This document shows, piece by piece, positions 16,423 to 24,293 of a stretch of DNA of 54,843 nucleotides; position 1 is the first letter of the stretch, and the number at the start of each line of letters is the position of its first letter. A program made the position numbers and the translations under genes. Source of the stretch: Elusimicrobiaceae bacterium (GTDB lineage Bacteria > Elusimicrobiota > Elusimicrobia > Elusimicrobiales > Elusimicrobiaceae); the NCBI GenBank assembly GCA_016282685.1, contig JAEELM010000010.1, forward strand, positions 1 through 54,843, given 5' to 3'. The notes beneath the pieces were generated by a model. It searched no databases. It was not told the origin of the DNA and saw only the letters and a program-made list of their open reading frames with translations.

Positions 16423-18048
16423 ATGAAAACATTAAATGCAAAACCGGATTATTTTAAACCGGAATACGGCCTTGAAAATGCCAACATTAAAACCAATAAA
16501 ACGGTTTATTGGAACTTATCTACTCCGGCATTATACGAAGAAGCCGTTAAACGCAACGAAGCCAATATCGTCTATGGAGGGCCCATTTGTGTAAGCACCG
16601 GCAAACACACCGGCCGCAGCCCAAATGACCGCTACTTTGTGGAAACCAAAGATATTGAAGGAAAACTCTTTTATAACAAATCTAACAAAGGGATCAAACC
16701 GGAATATTTTGACAAAATTTTTGCAAAAGTACAAAACTACGTTGCGGACAAAGACCTTTTTGTGCGTGATGCTTACGTAGGTTCGAGCGAAAATTCCCGC
16801 CTTAAAGTGCGTGCTATTACCGAATGTGCCTGGACCAATATCTTTGTTAAAAACATGTTCATTGAACCCAAGCAAGAGGAACTCAAAAATTTCAAACCGG
16901 AATTTACCCTCATCTGCTTGCCTAAAATGCACGTGGATCCGGTTACCGACGGTACCGTTTCCGAAACGGCCATTTTAATCAACTTTGAAAAGAAAATTAT
17001 TTTGGTTATCGGTTCCGAATACGGCGGAGAAAATAAAAAAGCTTTATTCACGGTAATGAATTTCCTCTTGCCGCAAAAAGGAATTATGACCATGCACTGC
17101 TCTGCCAACGTGGGTAACAAAAACGACAGCGCTATTTTCTTCGGTTTGTCCGGCACCGGTAAAACCACTTTGTCTGCCGATATTACCCGTGGGTTAATCG
17201 GAGATGATGAACACGGTTGGGATAACGAAGGCGTGTTTAACTTTGAGGGCGGCTGTTATGCCAAAGTCATTAAGCTAAATGAAGAAGCCGAACCGCAAAT
17301 TTACTCCACCACCCGCCGCTTCGGCACGGTACTTGAAAACGTCGTTTTTGACCCGGAAACCGGCAAACTCAATTTAGACGACGATACGTTGACCGAAAAT
17401 ACCCGTGCTTGCTACCCGCTTAACTATATTGACAATGCGGTAGAATCCAAACGTGCCACGCACCCCAAAAACATCATCTTCTTAACCTGTGATGCTTTCG
17501 GTGTGATGCCGCCTATCTCCAAACTCTCACCGGACCAAGCCTTGTACCACTTCATCAGCGGTTATACTGCCAAAGTGGCCGGTACGGAAAAAGGCGTTAA
17601 AGAACCGACCAGCACTTTCTCTACGTGCTTCGGCGGGCCGTTTATGCCTTTGCACCCCAGCGTGTATGCTGAACTTTTGAAAACCAAAATCAAAGAACAT
17701 AATGTGGATTGCTGGCTCGTCAATACCGGCTGGATTGGCGGCCCTTACGGCGTAGGCAACCGCATCAGCATTAAATATACGCGCGCGCTCTTGAACGCAG
17801 CGCTTGATGGTAAATTGGCGAAATCCCAATTTATTACGGACCCGATTTTCGGTTTCCAAATCCCGACCTCCTGCGAAGGGGTGCCGTCTGAGATTTTGAA
17901 CCCGATGAACTTGTGGAAAAACAAAGAAGAGTACATGGCTAAATACGAAGCCCTGGCTAAATCCTTTGTGGAAAACTTCAAGAAATACGAATCCGGCTGC
18001 AGCAAAGAAGTAATTGCGGCCGCCCCCAAAGTAAAAGTAGCCGCGTAA
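16423..18048 (+). CDS. pckA: Phosphoenolpyruvate carboxykinase (ATP)
   Basis: 541 residues, the ATP-dependent type: oxaloacetate + ATP to PEP + ADP + CO2, reversible in anaerobes. Shows the substrate loop GKHTGRSPNDRY, KMHVDPVTDGT region, FFGLSGTGKTTLSAD (kinase-1a P-loop near 240-252), GDDEHGWDNEGVFNFEGGCYAK with metal ligands, ENTRACYPL, and the C-terminal NTGWIGGPYGVGNRI. Shine-Dalgarno GAGGAA overlaps the preceding stop. Its partner aminotransferase provides oxaloacetate in the likely pathway. Confidence 0.97.
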   Translation: MKTLNAKPDYFKPEYGLENANIKTNKTVYWNLSTPALYEEAVKRNEANIVYGGPICVSTGKHTGRSPNDRYFVETKDIEGKLFYNKSNKGIKPEYFDKIFAKVQNYVADKDLFVRDAYVGSSENSRLKVRAITECAWTNIFVKNMFIEPKQEELKNFKPEFTLICLPKMHVDPVTDGTVSETAILINFEKKIILVIGSEYGGENKKALFTVMNFLLPQKGIMTMHCSANVGNKNDSAIFFGLSGTGKTTLSADITRGLIGDDEHGWDNEGVFNFEGGCYAKVIKLNEEAEPQIYSTTRRFGTVLENVVFDPETGKLNLDDDTLTENTRACYPLNYIDNAVESKRATHPKNIIFLTCDAFGVMPPISKLSPDQALYHFISGYTAKVAGTEKGVKEPTSTFSTCFGGPFMPLHPSVYAELLKTKIKEHNVDCWLVNTGWIGGPYGVGNRISIKYTRALLNAALDGKLAKSQFITDPIFGFQIPTSCEGVPSEILNPMNLWKNKEEYMAKYEALAKSFVENFKKYESGCSKEVIAAAPKVKVAA

Positions 18049-18066
18049 GCAGCCCCTTTTATGACG

Positions 18067-18100
18067 TAGTAGCAATGGGCTTGTCTAGCCATTGCTACTA
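18067..18100. repeat. Inverted repeat in the pckA-SWIB intergenic region
   Basis: Perfect 12-bp arms TAGTAGCAATGG / CCATTGCTACTA with a 10-bp loop. No T-run follows, so it is a poor terminator. The downstream TACAAT may be the -10 of the SWIB gene, so the repeat could equally be an operator or mRNA end-stabilising hairpin. Confidence 0.55.
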
Positions 18101-18142
18101 TGCTACAATAAAGAAAAGAAATTATATTACAGGAGAATTACT

Positions 18143-18397
18143 ATGGCAAAAGCAAACGCAAAATTTATGACCCCTTTAACCCCCAGCACTTCTTTGGCAG
18201 CGGTTGTAGGAAACAACGCTCTTCCCCGCACGGAAGTAGTGAAAAAGATGTGGGATTATATTAAGAAAAACAACCTTCAAGACAAAACCAACAAACGCAT
18301 GATCAATGCCGATAGCAAACTTTCGGCTATCTTTGAAGGCAAAAAACAAATCAGCATGTTTGAAATGAGCAAATATCTTTCCAAACACTTGAGCTAA
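18143..18397 (+). CDS. SWIB/MDM2-domain protein
   Basis: 84 residues, almost entirely one SWIB domain: FMTPLTPSTSLAAVVGNNALPRTEVVKKMWDYIKKNNLQD, then KRMINADSKLSAIFEGKKQISMFEMSKYLSKHL. SWIB domains are typical of eukaryotic chromatin remodellers but occur as free-standing proteins in Chlamydiae and a few other bacteria, where a role in chromosome or DNA-topology regulation has been proposed. Shine-Dalgarno AGGAG precedes the ATG at 18143. It forms a single-gene unit with its own terminator. Confidence 0.93.
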   Translation: MAKANAKFMTPLTPSTSLAAVVGNNALPRTEVVKKMWDYIKKNNLQDKTNKRMINADSKLSAIFEGKKQISMFEMSKYLSKHLS

Positions 18398-18415
18398 TTT
18401 GCAAAGTAGAATAAA

Positions 18416-18447
18416 CCCCCGGCTCACAAAGCCGGGGGTTTTATTTT
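18416..18447 (+). terminator. Intrinsic terminator of the SWIB gene
   Basis: Stem CCCCCGGCT/AGCCGGGGG (18416-18424, 18430-18438) followed by TTTTATTTT. Confidence 0.9.
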
Positions 18448-18455
18448 GGCAACAA

Positions 18456-18478
18456 CAAAAATCCCCGCTTGTGCGGGG
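18456..18478 (-). terminator. Intrinsic terminator of the exported gene at 18523-19506
   Basis: Stem CCCCGC/GCGGGG (18463-18468, 18473-18478), loop TTGT; minus strand continues ATTTTTG. Confidence 0.8.
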
Positions 18479-18522
18479 GATTAAAATATCGTTTTCTTTA
18501 AGTGCGCCGGGCAGTTATAAAG

Positions 18523-19506
18523 TTAGGGCTCCAAGCGAAGACGGTATGGGTTGATGCGGAAGCTCTGATCCGGCATGAGGGAAAGGCGTACCCAAATGGG
18601 GTTTCCATCGGGCCCTTTGACCAATGCGGACATTTCCACAATGTTTTCAGCCGGGATATCGTGTGCTACTTCAAAATTTGCATCTGTGCCTATGGTGCGT
18701 TCGTTGCGAACGGTGACCAGTACCGGGATTTTCCCGTCTTCAAAAGAGTTTCTTCTGGCATAGAAAGCTGCCACTTGCGGGTTGGGAGTCAACCACGTTA
18801 CTCGTGACTCCTCAATGGCATTTTTCATCATGGAACGGGTAACCGGTGCGGCGCTGGAAAGATTGGTTGTGCGCAGAAGGATGCCTAAATCCCCGGCGTT
18901 TTTCCCCAAGTCCTGCAAGCGCAAGCCGTTTCTTAAAATATTGCGGATGGCCGGTTCGTCAAGTCCTAAACCGCGTACACCGTAGATTTTATTGCCACCT
19001 TTCGGAAGGGGAATCTCCGGAGAGGGACCGGCAAAACCGTCTAGCGTAAGCCCTTTTAATGTAGGAACGGTCATTTCTCCTTCTACTACGGAAGACCAGG
19101 GACCGCCGGCATTGAGGCGCGAACCGCCTTTTTCAATTGTTGTGCGTAAAGCCTGTGTGCGCGGCATGTGCATGATACGGGTGTAAAAATCAGTAGTAAG
19201 GCCCGGCATGGAACGGTGAATGGTTGCTGAAAGGGAAGACGGCGTTGTGGCGGTAATAGTGCTTGCCGGTACGGTTGTTTGGGGAAGAGAGGCAACGCGC
19301 AGTGCTTCTGCGGTCGGTAAAGGGCCTCCTGTGAAACCCCGCCAAGCTGTCCGGGCCGCTGCGTCCACAACGGCAGGGGCGATCTCGGCAGTGCTCTTAA
19401 ATGCGGCTTCGCTCGCTTTTTCTACAAGCGTCTGCGCCTGTACCAAAACGGAAAATCCGGTCAGTAACCCTAGCAAGACAATGTGTTTTAGAAAATTAGT
19501 TTTCAT
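18523..19506 (-). CDS. Exported protein with ADP-ribosyltransferase-like C-terminal region
   Basis: 327 residues. Signal peptide (IVLLGLLTGFSVLVQAQ), an Ala-rich stretch (EKASEAAFKSTAEIAPAVV), a Thr/Ser/Pro-rich linker, then a globular C-terminus. The region at about 174-296 resembles toxin-type ADP-ribosyltransferases: IYGVRGLGL with a candidate catalytic Arg178, a following GLRLQDLG, TWLTPNPQVAAFYARR in the position of the STS-type strand, and IPAENIVEMSALV near the place of the catalytic Glu. This is a motif-level match only, and the fold is not proven. The ATG at 19506 has a strong Shine-Dalgarno (GGGAGGAAG). It carries regulon promoter B. Confidence 0.82.
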   Translation of the reverse strand: MKTNFLKHIVLLGLLTGFSVLVQAQTLVEKASEAAFKSTAEIAPAVVDAAARTAWRGFTGGPLPTAEALRVASLPQTTVPASTITATTPSSLSATIHRSMPGLTTDFYTRIMHMPRTQALRTTIEKGGSRLNAGGPWSSVVEGEMTVPTLKGLTLDGFAGPSPEIPLPKGGNKIYGVRGLGLDEPAIRNILRNGLRLQDLGKNAGDLGILLRTTNLSSAAPVTRSMMKNAIEESRVTWLTPNPQVAAFYARRNSFEDGKIPVLVTVRNERTIGTDANFEVAHDIPAENIVEMSALVKGPDGNPIWVRLSLMPDQSFRINPYRLRLEP

Positions 19507-19527
19507 AGTGCTTCCTCCCTTACCCAT

Positions 19528-19593
19528 AGTATAGGGAAAAAAGGTGTTTTTTCCATGGGTCAAAGGGCCCATTTTAATAAGAAAAAAGGCCTA
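19528..19593 (-). promoter_or_regulatory. Regulon promoter B: element, -10 box and upstream half-site
   Basis: Minus strand TGGGCCCTTTGACCC (19557-19571), exactly 23 bp, then TATACT (19528-19533). Upstream half-site TAGGCC (19588-19593) begins 22 bp before the element. Expected transcript start about 15 bp upstream of the ATG. Confidence 0.72.
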
Positions 19594-19696
19594 TGTGCTA
19601 TATAGGTATAAAATGCCTGTAAAATCCTTGTAAAGTATTCTTAAATTGCATACAATATGGGTGTACGACGTTTGTTATCCAATATGAGGAGAAATT

Positions 19697-21070
19697 ATGT
19701 CCGCTGATTTAAAACAGATGTATGATCAATTAATTGCTGCAGTGGGGGGAGTGGAAAATGTAGCCACTTTGGGAAACTGCATGACGCGTATTCGTTTTAC
19801 GTTAAAAGACAATGCAAAAGCACAAGGGGATAAACTGCGTGCCATCCCGGGAGTGGCAGGGTATGTGTTTTCTGCCAACCAACACCAACTGATTGTAGGG
19901 CCCGGTTTGGCCGGAAAACTCGGTGCGTATTGCAAAGAACAACACAATTTTGTGCCGCTTTCCATGGCCGGAAATGATACTAAAGTCGTGGGAGATGCGA
20001 AAGGAAATAAAGCAATTACCAAACAAAAATATTCGTCCAGTTTGAGTAAATTTTGTGCGCGTATCGGTGCAATTTTTGTACCGCTGATTCCGGCTTATAT
20101 CGGTTGTGGTTTATTGTTGGGAATTGCCAATATCGCCAAGAGTATTCACGGTTGCCCGGCGGACCTTGTTACTTTTTTAACGGTGCTGGGGCAAGGGGTG
20201 TTCTTTTACTTAAATGCAGCCGTAGGTTGGAATACATCTAAAGAATTTGGCGGAACACCGGCGTTGGGGTTGGCATTGGCCGGGGCACTTAATTTCCCGG
20301 CGTTGTCTAACTTGCATTGGTTCGGGCAAACATTTGTGCCGGGCCGCGGCGGTATTATTGCCATTTTATTTGTGTGTTATTTAGCCTGTTTTGTGGAGAA
20401 ATTTTTCCGCGCACGTATCAAAGGTACGGCAGAAATTTTCCTTACCCCCACGTTGACGTTGGTGGTAATGGGGTTGGCCTCTTTGATTGTTATTCAACCG
20501 TTGGCAGGGTATTTGTCTGACGCTTTGACAAAGGGTATTCAATACGGTTTGAAACACGGAGGTTTGATTTCCGGCAGTTTATTGGGCGGTTTCTTTTTAC
20601 CGACGGTTATGTTGGGTATTCACCAAAGTTTGGTTCCCATTCACCAGCAATTGGTGGATACGTTGGGTAATAACCCGTTGTTCCCCATTTTGTGTATGGC
20701 CGGCGCCGGACAAGTGGGAGCCGGAATTGCTGTTTACTTTATGACCAAAAACCAAAATTTAAAAAACATTATCAAAGGGGCTTTGCCGGTAGGGATTTTA
20801 GGAATTGGCGAACCTTTGATTTACGGGGTTACCTTGCCTTTGTTTAAGCCGTTTATCGCAGCATGTATCGGTGGAGCCGTAGGCGGAGCGGTAGGTGCGG
20901 TAGCCGGGGTTACTTCGGCCATTGCGTTTGGCGTTTCGGGTGTAGTGCTTTTGATTGCGCTTTCCAATTTGCACAGCGTTATTTTCTACACAGTCGGTTT
21001 TGTGGCGGCAGCCGTTGCCGGCGGAATTTGCACGTGGCTGATGGGATTTGACGACCCGATAGAAAAATAA
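19697..21070 (+). CDS. PTS permease, EIIB-EIIC of the glucose superfamily
   Basis: 457 residues. N-terminal EIIB domain (about 1-90) with the phosphocysteine Cys28 in LGNCMTRIRFTLKD, and an EIIC domain (about 110-450) with some ten hydrophobic segments and GILGIGEPLIYGVTLP, the substrate-binding Glu motif of this superfamily. No EIIA domain, so phosphate must come from another protein. Layout fits the sucrose/trehalose/N-acetylmuramate branch; the substrate cannot be set from sequence and no hydrolase lies nearby to help. Shine-Dalgarno AGGAGA precedes the start. Confidence 0.9.
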   Translation: MSADLKQMYDQLIAAVGGVENVATLGNCMTRIRFTLKDNAKAQGDKLRAIPGVAGYVFSANQHQLIVGPGLAGKLGAYCKEQHNFVPLSMAGNDTKVVGDAKGNKAITKQKYSSSLSKFCARIGAIFVPLIPAYIGCGLLLGIANIAKSIHGCPADLVTFLTVLGQGVFFYLNAAVGWNTSKEFGGTPALGLALAGALNFPALSNLHWFGQTFVPGRGGIIAILFVCYLACFVEKFFRARIKGTAEIFLTPTLTLVVMGLASLIVIQPLAGYLSDALTKGIQYGLKHGGLISGSLLGGFFLPTVMLGIHQSLVPIHQQLVDTLGNNPLFPILCMAGAGQVGAGIAVYFMTKNQNLKNIIKGALPVGILGIGEPLIYGVTLPLFKPFIAACIGGAVGGAVGAVAGVTSAIAFGVSGVVLLIALSNLHSVIFYTVGFVAAAVAGGICTWLMGFDDPIEK

Positions 21071-21076
21071 TTTGTA

Positions 21077-21871
21077 TTAGAAGAAGATTTCCGCACGTAA
21101 GTGAATTTGCTCACAGTACGTGCGGATTTTTTTAGATAAATTATCGTAATAGGTGCTATCGCCTTGAATAAAAATTTGTTTGTAAAGCACTAGAAGGGAA
21201 GGATGTTCTTTTTGTATATATCCCAACATAGTGGGGACAGAAACCGCCCGCAAATTTAACCGGTCTATTCGAAAAACGTCCGTAAAAGGAGAGGTCTTTG
21301 TAAGAATATTTTGCCAATCGGATAAATGCGGCAGTAACGGAGCCGCCATGACCGCGGTAGAAATGCGGTGTTGATGTAGCGTTTGCAATGCCTTTATTTT
21401 TTCTTCTACTGTGGATGTGTTGGGTTCTAACTGGCGACGGAGTGTTTCATCTGTAGAAGAAAACGAGAAACCTACCTCACAACCAGGTAATTGGGAAAGT
21501 AAATCAATATCTCGTAAGACCAAGGCGGACTTGGTTAAAATGGAAACATAGGCCTGGCATGAAACGAGTTGTTGCAAAATGCGGCGGGTGCATTGATACC
21601 TTTTTTCAAAAGGGTTATACGGATCCGTAACGGAACTTAACAATACATGTTTGTGAAATAACCGGGAGGGTTTGAGCGGAACCGAACAAGTTTTGACGTC
21701 TAAAAAAGACCCCCAAGGCGCTGTGTGGTGGGTAACCCGGCGCATATATTTGGCATAACAATATAAACAACCGTGCGTGCAACCTACGTAGGGATTGATT
21801 GCATAATCTGCCCCCGGAATTTTGGAAGGGGTCAAAAGCGTCTTTACAGCAACGGAGGTAACGGTAACCAT
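21077..21871 (-). CDS. Radical SAM protein (SplB/Rv2578c-like)
   Basis: About 264 residues. The cluster-binding motif is CTHGCLYCYAKYM (CxxxCxxC) within YAINPYVGCTHGC, the form seen in spore-photoproduct-lyase-like and Rv2578c-like radical SAM proteins; further DPYNPFEKRYQCTRRIL and FSFSSTDETLRRQLEPNT fit that group. Role unknown (DNA repair-type lyase or regulator proposed for relatives). The start at 21871 is chosen for its GAGGA Shine-Dalgarno; the longer frame would run into the divergent gene's promoter. Confidence 0.88.
   Translation of the reverse strand: MVTVTSVAVKTLLTPSKIPGADYAINPYVGCTHGCLYCYAKYMRRVTHHTAPWGSFLDVKTCSVPLKPSRLFHKHVLLSSVTDPYNPFEKRYQCTRRILQQLVSCQAYVSILTKSALVLRDIDLLSQLPGCEVGFSFSSTDETLRRQLEPNTSTVEEKIKALQTLHQHRISTAVMAAPLLPHLSDWQNILTKTSPFTDVFRIDRLNLRAVSVPTMLGYIQKEHPSLLVLYKQIFIQGDSTYYDNLSKKIRTYCEQIHLRAEIFF
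21091..21133 (+). terminator. Intrinsic terminator of the PTS gene, inside the 3' end of the opposing gene
   Basis: Stem CCGCACGTA/TACGTGCGG (21091-21099, 21117-21125) followed by ATTTTTTT. The sequence also encodes the last 20 or so codons of the convergent radical SAM gene. Confidence 0.75.
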
Positions 21872-21925
21872 AAAATCCTCGAACGGGTCTAAATAGTGTA
21901 CAATATCTATGCAAGAAGGAACAAT

Positions 21926-22420
21926 ATGAAAAAAAGGTTGCGCATTGTTGGAAAAAAAATTTGGCGGAGTGTGCGTCGTTTTGGAAAGACGTCGTGGCGT
22001 TTTTGCCAAAAAGGGATGCGTTTTATTGGAAAAAAACTTCGAAAAAATTTTGACTTTAAAGCGCAGCGCCGTTTGTTGTACCGATCGTGGGAAAGAGCTG
22101 CGAAAAAAAACAATGTTGAGGCAATCTATAAATTAAGAATGCTTTATTATGAAGAAACGGAAGAATACTACCCGTTAGCATTCAAATGGACACAATATTG
22201 GGTCCAGCAGGAAAAAGATTGTGCCGCTATGTTGCAGCTGGCACAAATGTATGACAAAGGCCACGGCACTGCGCAAGATGCGCTCCAAGCCAAAGAGTGG
22301 TACGAACGGTGCCTTTCTCTGCACATCATTCAAGGTAAGAAATCTCCTTTGGCGCGTGACGCCGCTGATTTTATACAGGAGCGCATCCAATCTTTGCGCA
22401 CTAAATCTTCGGGTAACTAA
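21926..22420 (+). CDS. Small Sel1-repeat-like protein with a basic N-terminus
   Basis: 164 residues. The N-terminal 55 residues are extremely basic (KKRLRIVGKKIWRSVRRFGK), the rest is helical and holds one recognisable Sel1-type unit (LAQMYDKGHGTAQDALQAKEWYERCL) preceded by a weaker one. Sel1 repeats act as protein-interaction scaffolds. No signal peptide, so it is probably cytosolic or bound to nucleic acid or membrane through the basic end (inference). Start chosen at the ATG after AGAAGGA. It is divergent from the radical SAM gene. Confidence 0.8.
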   Translation: MKKRLRIVGKKIWRSVRRFGKTSWRFCQKGMRFIGKKLRKNFDFKAQRRLLYRSWERAAKKNNVEAIYKLRMLYYEETEEYYPLAFKWTQYWVQQEKDCAAMLQLAQMYDKGHGTAQDALQAKEWYERCLSLHIIQGKKSPLARDAADFIQERIQSLRTKSSGN

Positions 22421-22451
22421 TCCTTTTTATAACTGGCTATGTGTACTTGAT

Positions 22452-22478
22452 TTGATTAAGATAAAGTATCTTAATCAA
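22452..22478 (+). promoter_or_regulatory. 27-bp perfect palindrome in the leader of the outer-membrane protein gene
   Basis: Arms TTGATTAAGATA / TATCTTAATCAA with a 3-bp centre (AAG). It sits directly upstream of the Shine-Dalgarno of the next gene. It may be an operator for a dimeric regulator or a 5'-UTR stem-loop. Confidence 0.55.
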
Positions 22479-22488
22479 GGAGTTTGCT

Positions 22489-23244
22489 ATGCGAAAATGG
22501 TATTTGCTGGTCTTGTGTTGCGTTTGTGCTTTCCCCAGTTGGGGGCAGTTGCAACGAAAATACGATTATGGTGTTATGCCCACGGAAAATATTACTTCGT
22601 TGGAAATAAATCCGGTATTAACCGTATTAGATGACCGGGCAGGTGTTTCTTCTAACCAGTTGATTATTAAAAGTTATCATGTGCTAAGTTCAGCTTGGAA
22701 TTGGGGCGTGGAAGTACCGTTGACACGGTATGAATCACCGGAAAAATCCGAAAACGGATTGGGGGACACTACATTGGCTGTGTCTTGGATGCACCCGGAA
22801 AGTTTGAACGGAGGTCTGGGTTACGGAACCCGAATGGAATTGTTTGTGCCTACCGCTACAGACAAACGCTTGGGAAGCGGACAATTACAGGTAAGTCCGT
22901 CGGCATTTGTATTGTGGTCTTTCCCATGCGGCATTTATACGGCTCTGGGGTATAAGCATTATTGGTCTGTAGTGGGGGACCATTCCCGCACAGATATTAA
23001 TTTGGGGCGTGTACGGTTAAATGTGTCATATTTATCAGATACCAAATGGTGGATACAAAGCAATTTGTATTATTACCAAGATTTTGAAAATAGCGGGAAA
23101 ATGGAAGTGGTCCCGGAGTTGGAAATCGGTACTTTGATAACGGTAGGTACGGCATTTTATGCCAACGTGGGTACACATGTTGCCGGGAATGCCCATAGCA
23201 AGGATTGGAGTGTAAGTATAGGATTTAGGGTACTGTATTTGTAA
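22489..23244 (+). CDS. Outer-membrane beta-barrel protein
   Basis: 251 residues with a signal peptide (MRKWYLLVLCCVCAFPSWGQ). The body is made of alternating hydrophobic beta strands (WNWGVEVPLTRYE, LGYGTRMELFVPTATDKRLG, CGIYTALGYKHYWSVVG, WIQSNLYYYQDFE) and ends in an aromatic or hydrophobic strand (WSVSIGFRVLYL), as expected for a barrel. It resembles the MetA-pathway/transporter-like porin group. Substrate unknown. It is immediately upstream of the pilus locus but has its own terminator. Confidence 0.82.
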   Translation: MRKWYLLVLCCVCAFPSWGQLQRKYDYGVMPTENITSLEINPVLTVLDDRAGVSSNQLIIKSYHVLSSAWNWGVEVPLTRYESPEKSENGLGDTTLAVSWMHPESLNGGLGYGTRMELFVPTATDKRLGSGQLQVSPSAFVLWSFPCGIYTALGYKHYWSVVGDHSRTDINLGRVRLNVSYLSDTKWWIQSNLYYYQDFENSGKMEVVPELEIGTLITVGTAFYANVGTHVAGNAHSKDWSVSIGFRVLYL

Positions 23245-23257
23245 AAACACAAGATCC

Positions 23258-23285
23258 AAAAGGCCGGCGTGAGCCGGCCTTTTTA
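23258..23285 (+). terminator. Intrinsic terminator of the outer-membrane protein gene
   Basis: Stem AGGCCGGC/GCCGGCCT (23261-23268, 23273-23280), loop GTGA, then TTTTA. Confidence 0.9.
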
Positions 23286-23326
23286 TGTCTTTCGTCGTCA
23301 AGTTTGCTATACTATAAATAGAGTCT

Positions 23327-24283
23327 ATGAAGAGAATTTTTTTATTTGTTATCTTACTCTTAACTATGCAACAAGGCCAAGCGGCAACTCCATCAGGTAG
23401 TACGCCGGTGATGGATTTCGGAGAATCGGTTTATGGAGCTGGTGGCTATGATTCTATCAGTATGGGGGTTGTAGGCACTATTCGCACGACCGGTACGGGA
23501 TATTTGTCTGCTCCTACGGGTACTTCTCGTGCTTATATTACATTTTCAGGCATGGATCCGAAAAATAAATATGTGTGGCTCAAGCCTGCCCGGCAGAGTG
23601 CTACTTTGCAACCGGTATCTGCTTGTGGGGCAACGCTTGCAGTTTCTTCGCTTTCCGCTTATAACTTTAGTCCCTCGACCAAACCTTCCAGTTATACGAT
23701 TGGTACTAGCACGACATTTGCCTATTACCCGGAAGGGGCTGGTTTTAGTGCTACTATTCAATTAGAAGGTACGCCGAACAAAACCTGTATTTTTGATGCA
23801 ACCCTGGCGGGAGAAATCTTATACCTGGAAAAGAAAAATAGTGGGGGAAAGTACAGCCCATTAGATTTAATCATTCGTTTTAAAGTGATTTTACCCGATA
23901 GTTTTTCTCATGATGAAAATGCCGAATTAAATTTTGGTACTTTTTGTTCATCTTCTTCTCAAGATCAAACTTTAACAATTACTCCGTCTGGAACAGTAGG
24001 TGGTGCTAGCGTTGTGTGTCCGGCTAGCGCAGATATTTCAGCCGATAGTTTTACGGTGTATAATCCATCCTCAGAAACTTTTACGGTTTCTTTGCCTTCC
24101 TCGGCTACTCTTTACAATGGAGATAATACGTTGACCGTCCAAAATTTTACATCTTCATGTGATATGGGGTGTACAACACTAAATGGAGAAAAACAATTTG
24201 GAGTGGGAGGAACTATTACAGTTCCACGCAATGCAGCAGTTGGAGAATATGTAGGGAATTATACGGTGGGGATTACTTACTAG
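23327..24283 (+). CDS. Two-domain DUF4402-like fimbrial subunit (possible tip adhesin)
   Basis: 318 residues. Signal peptide (LFVILLLTMQQGQAA), then two immunoglobulin-like domains. The C-terminal one (about 195-318) has the DUF4402 layout: LNFGTF, a GGASVVCPASADISADSFTVYN strand pair, FTVSLPSSATL, and the closing FGVGGTITVPRNAAVGEYVGNYTVGITY. The N-terminal domain opens MDFGESV and is more diverged. Two-domain organisation in a chaperone-usher locus fits an adhesin or initiating subunit, but that is an inference. No clear Shine-Dalgarno; a -10-like TATAAA lies 8 bp before the ATG, so the transcript may be almost leaderless. Confidence 0.83.
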   Translation: MKRIFLFVILLLTMQQGQAATPSGSTPVMDFGESVYGAGGYDSISMGVVGTIRTTGTGYLSAPTGTSRAYITFSGMDPKNKYVWLKPARQSATLQPVSACGATLAVSSLSAYNFSPSTKPSSYTIGTSTTFAYYPEGAGFSATIQLEGTPNKTCIFDATLAGEILYLEKKNSGGKYSPLDLIIRFKVILPDSFSHDENAELNFGTFCSSSSQDQTLTITPSGTVGGASVVCPASADISADSFTVYNPSSETFTVSLPSSATLYNGDNTLTVQNFTSSCDMGCTTLNGEKQFGVGGTITVPRNAAVGEYVGNYTVGITY

Positions 24284-24293
24284 GGGATCAACT

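Noticed and set aside
18067-18100. Inverted repeat after pckA as a terminator
   Set aside because: Long perfect arms but no T-run on either strand; kept only as a repeat.
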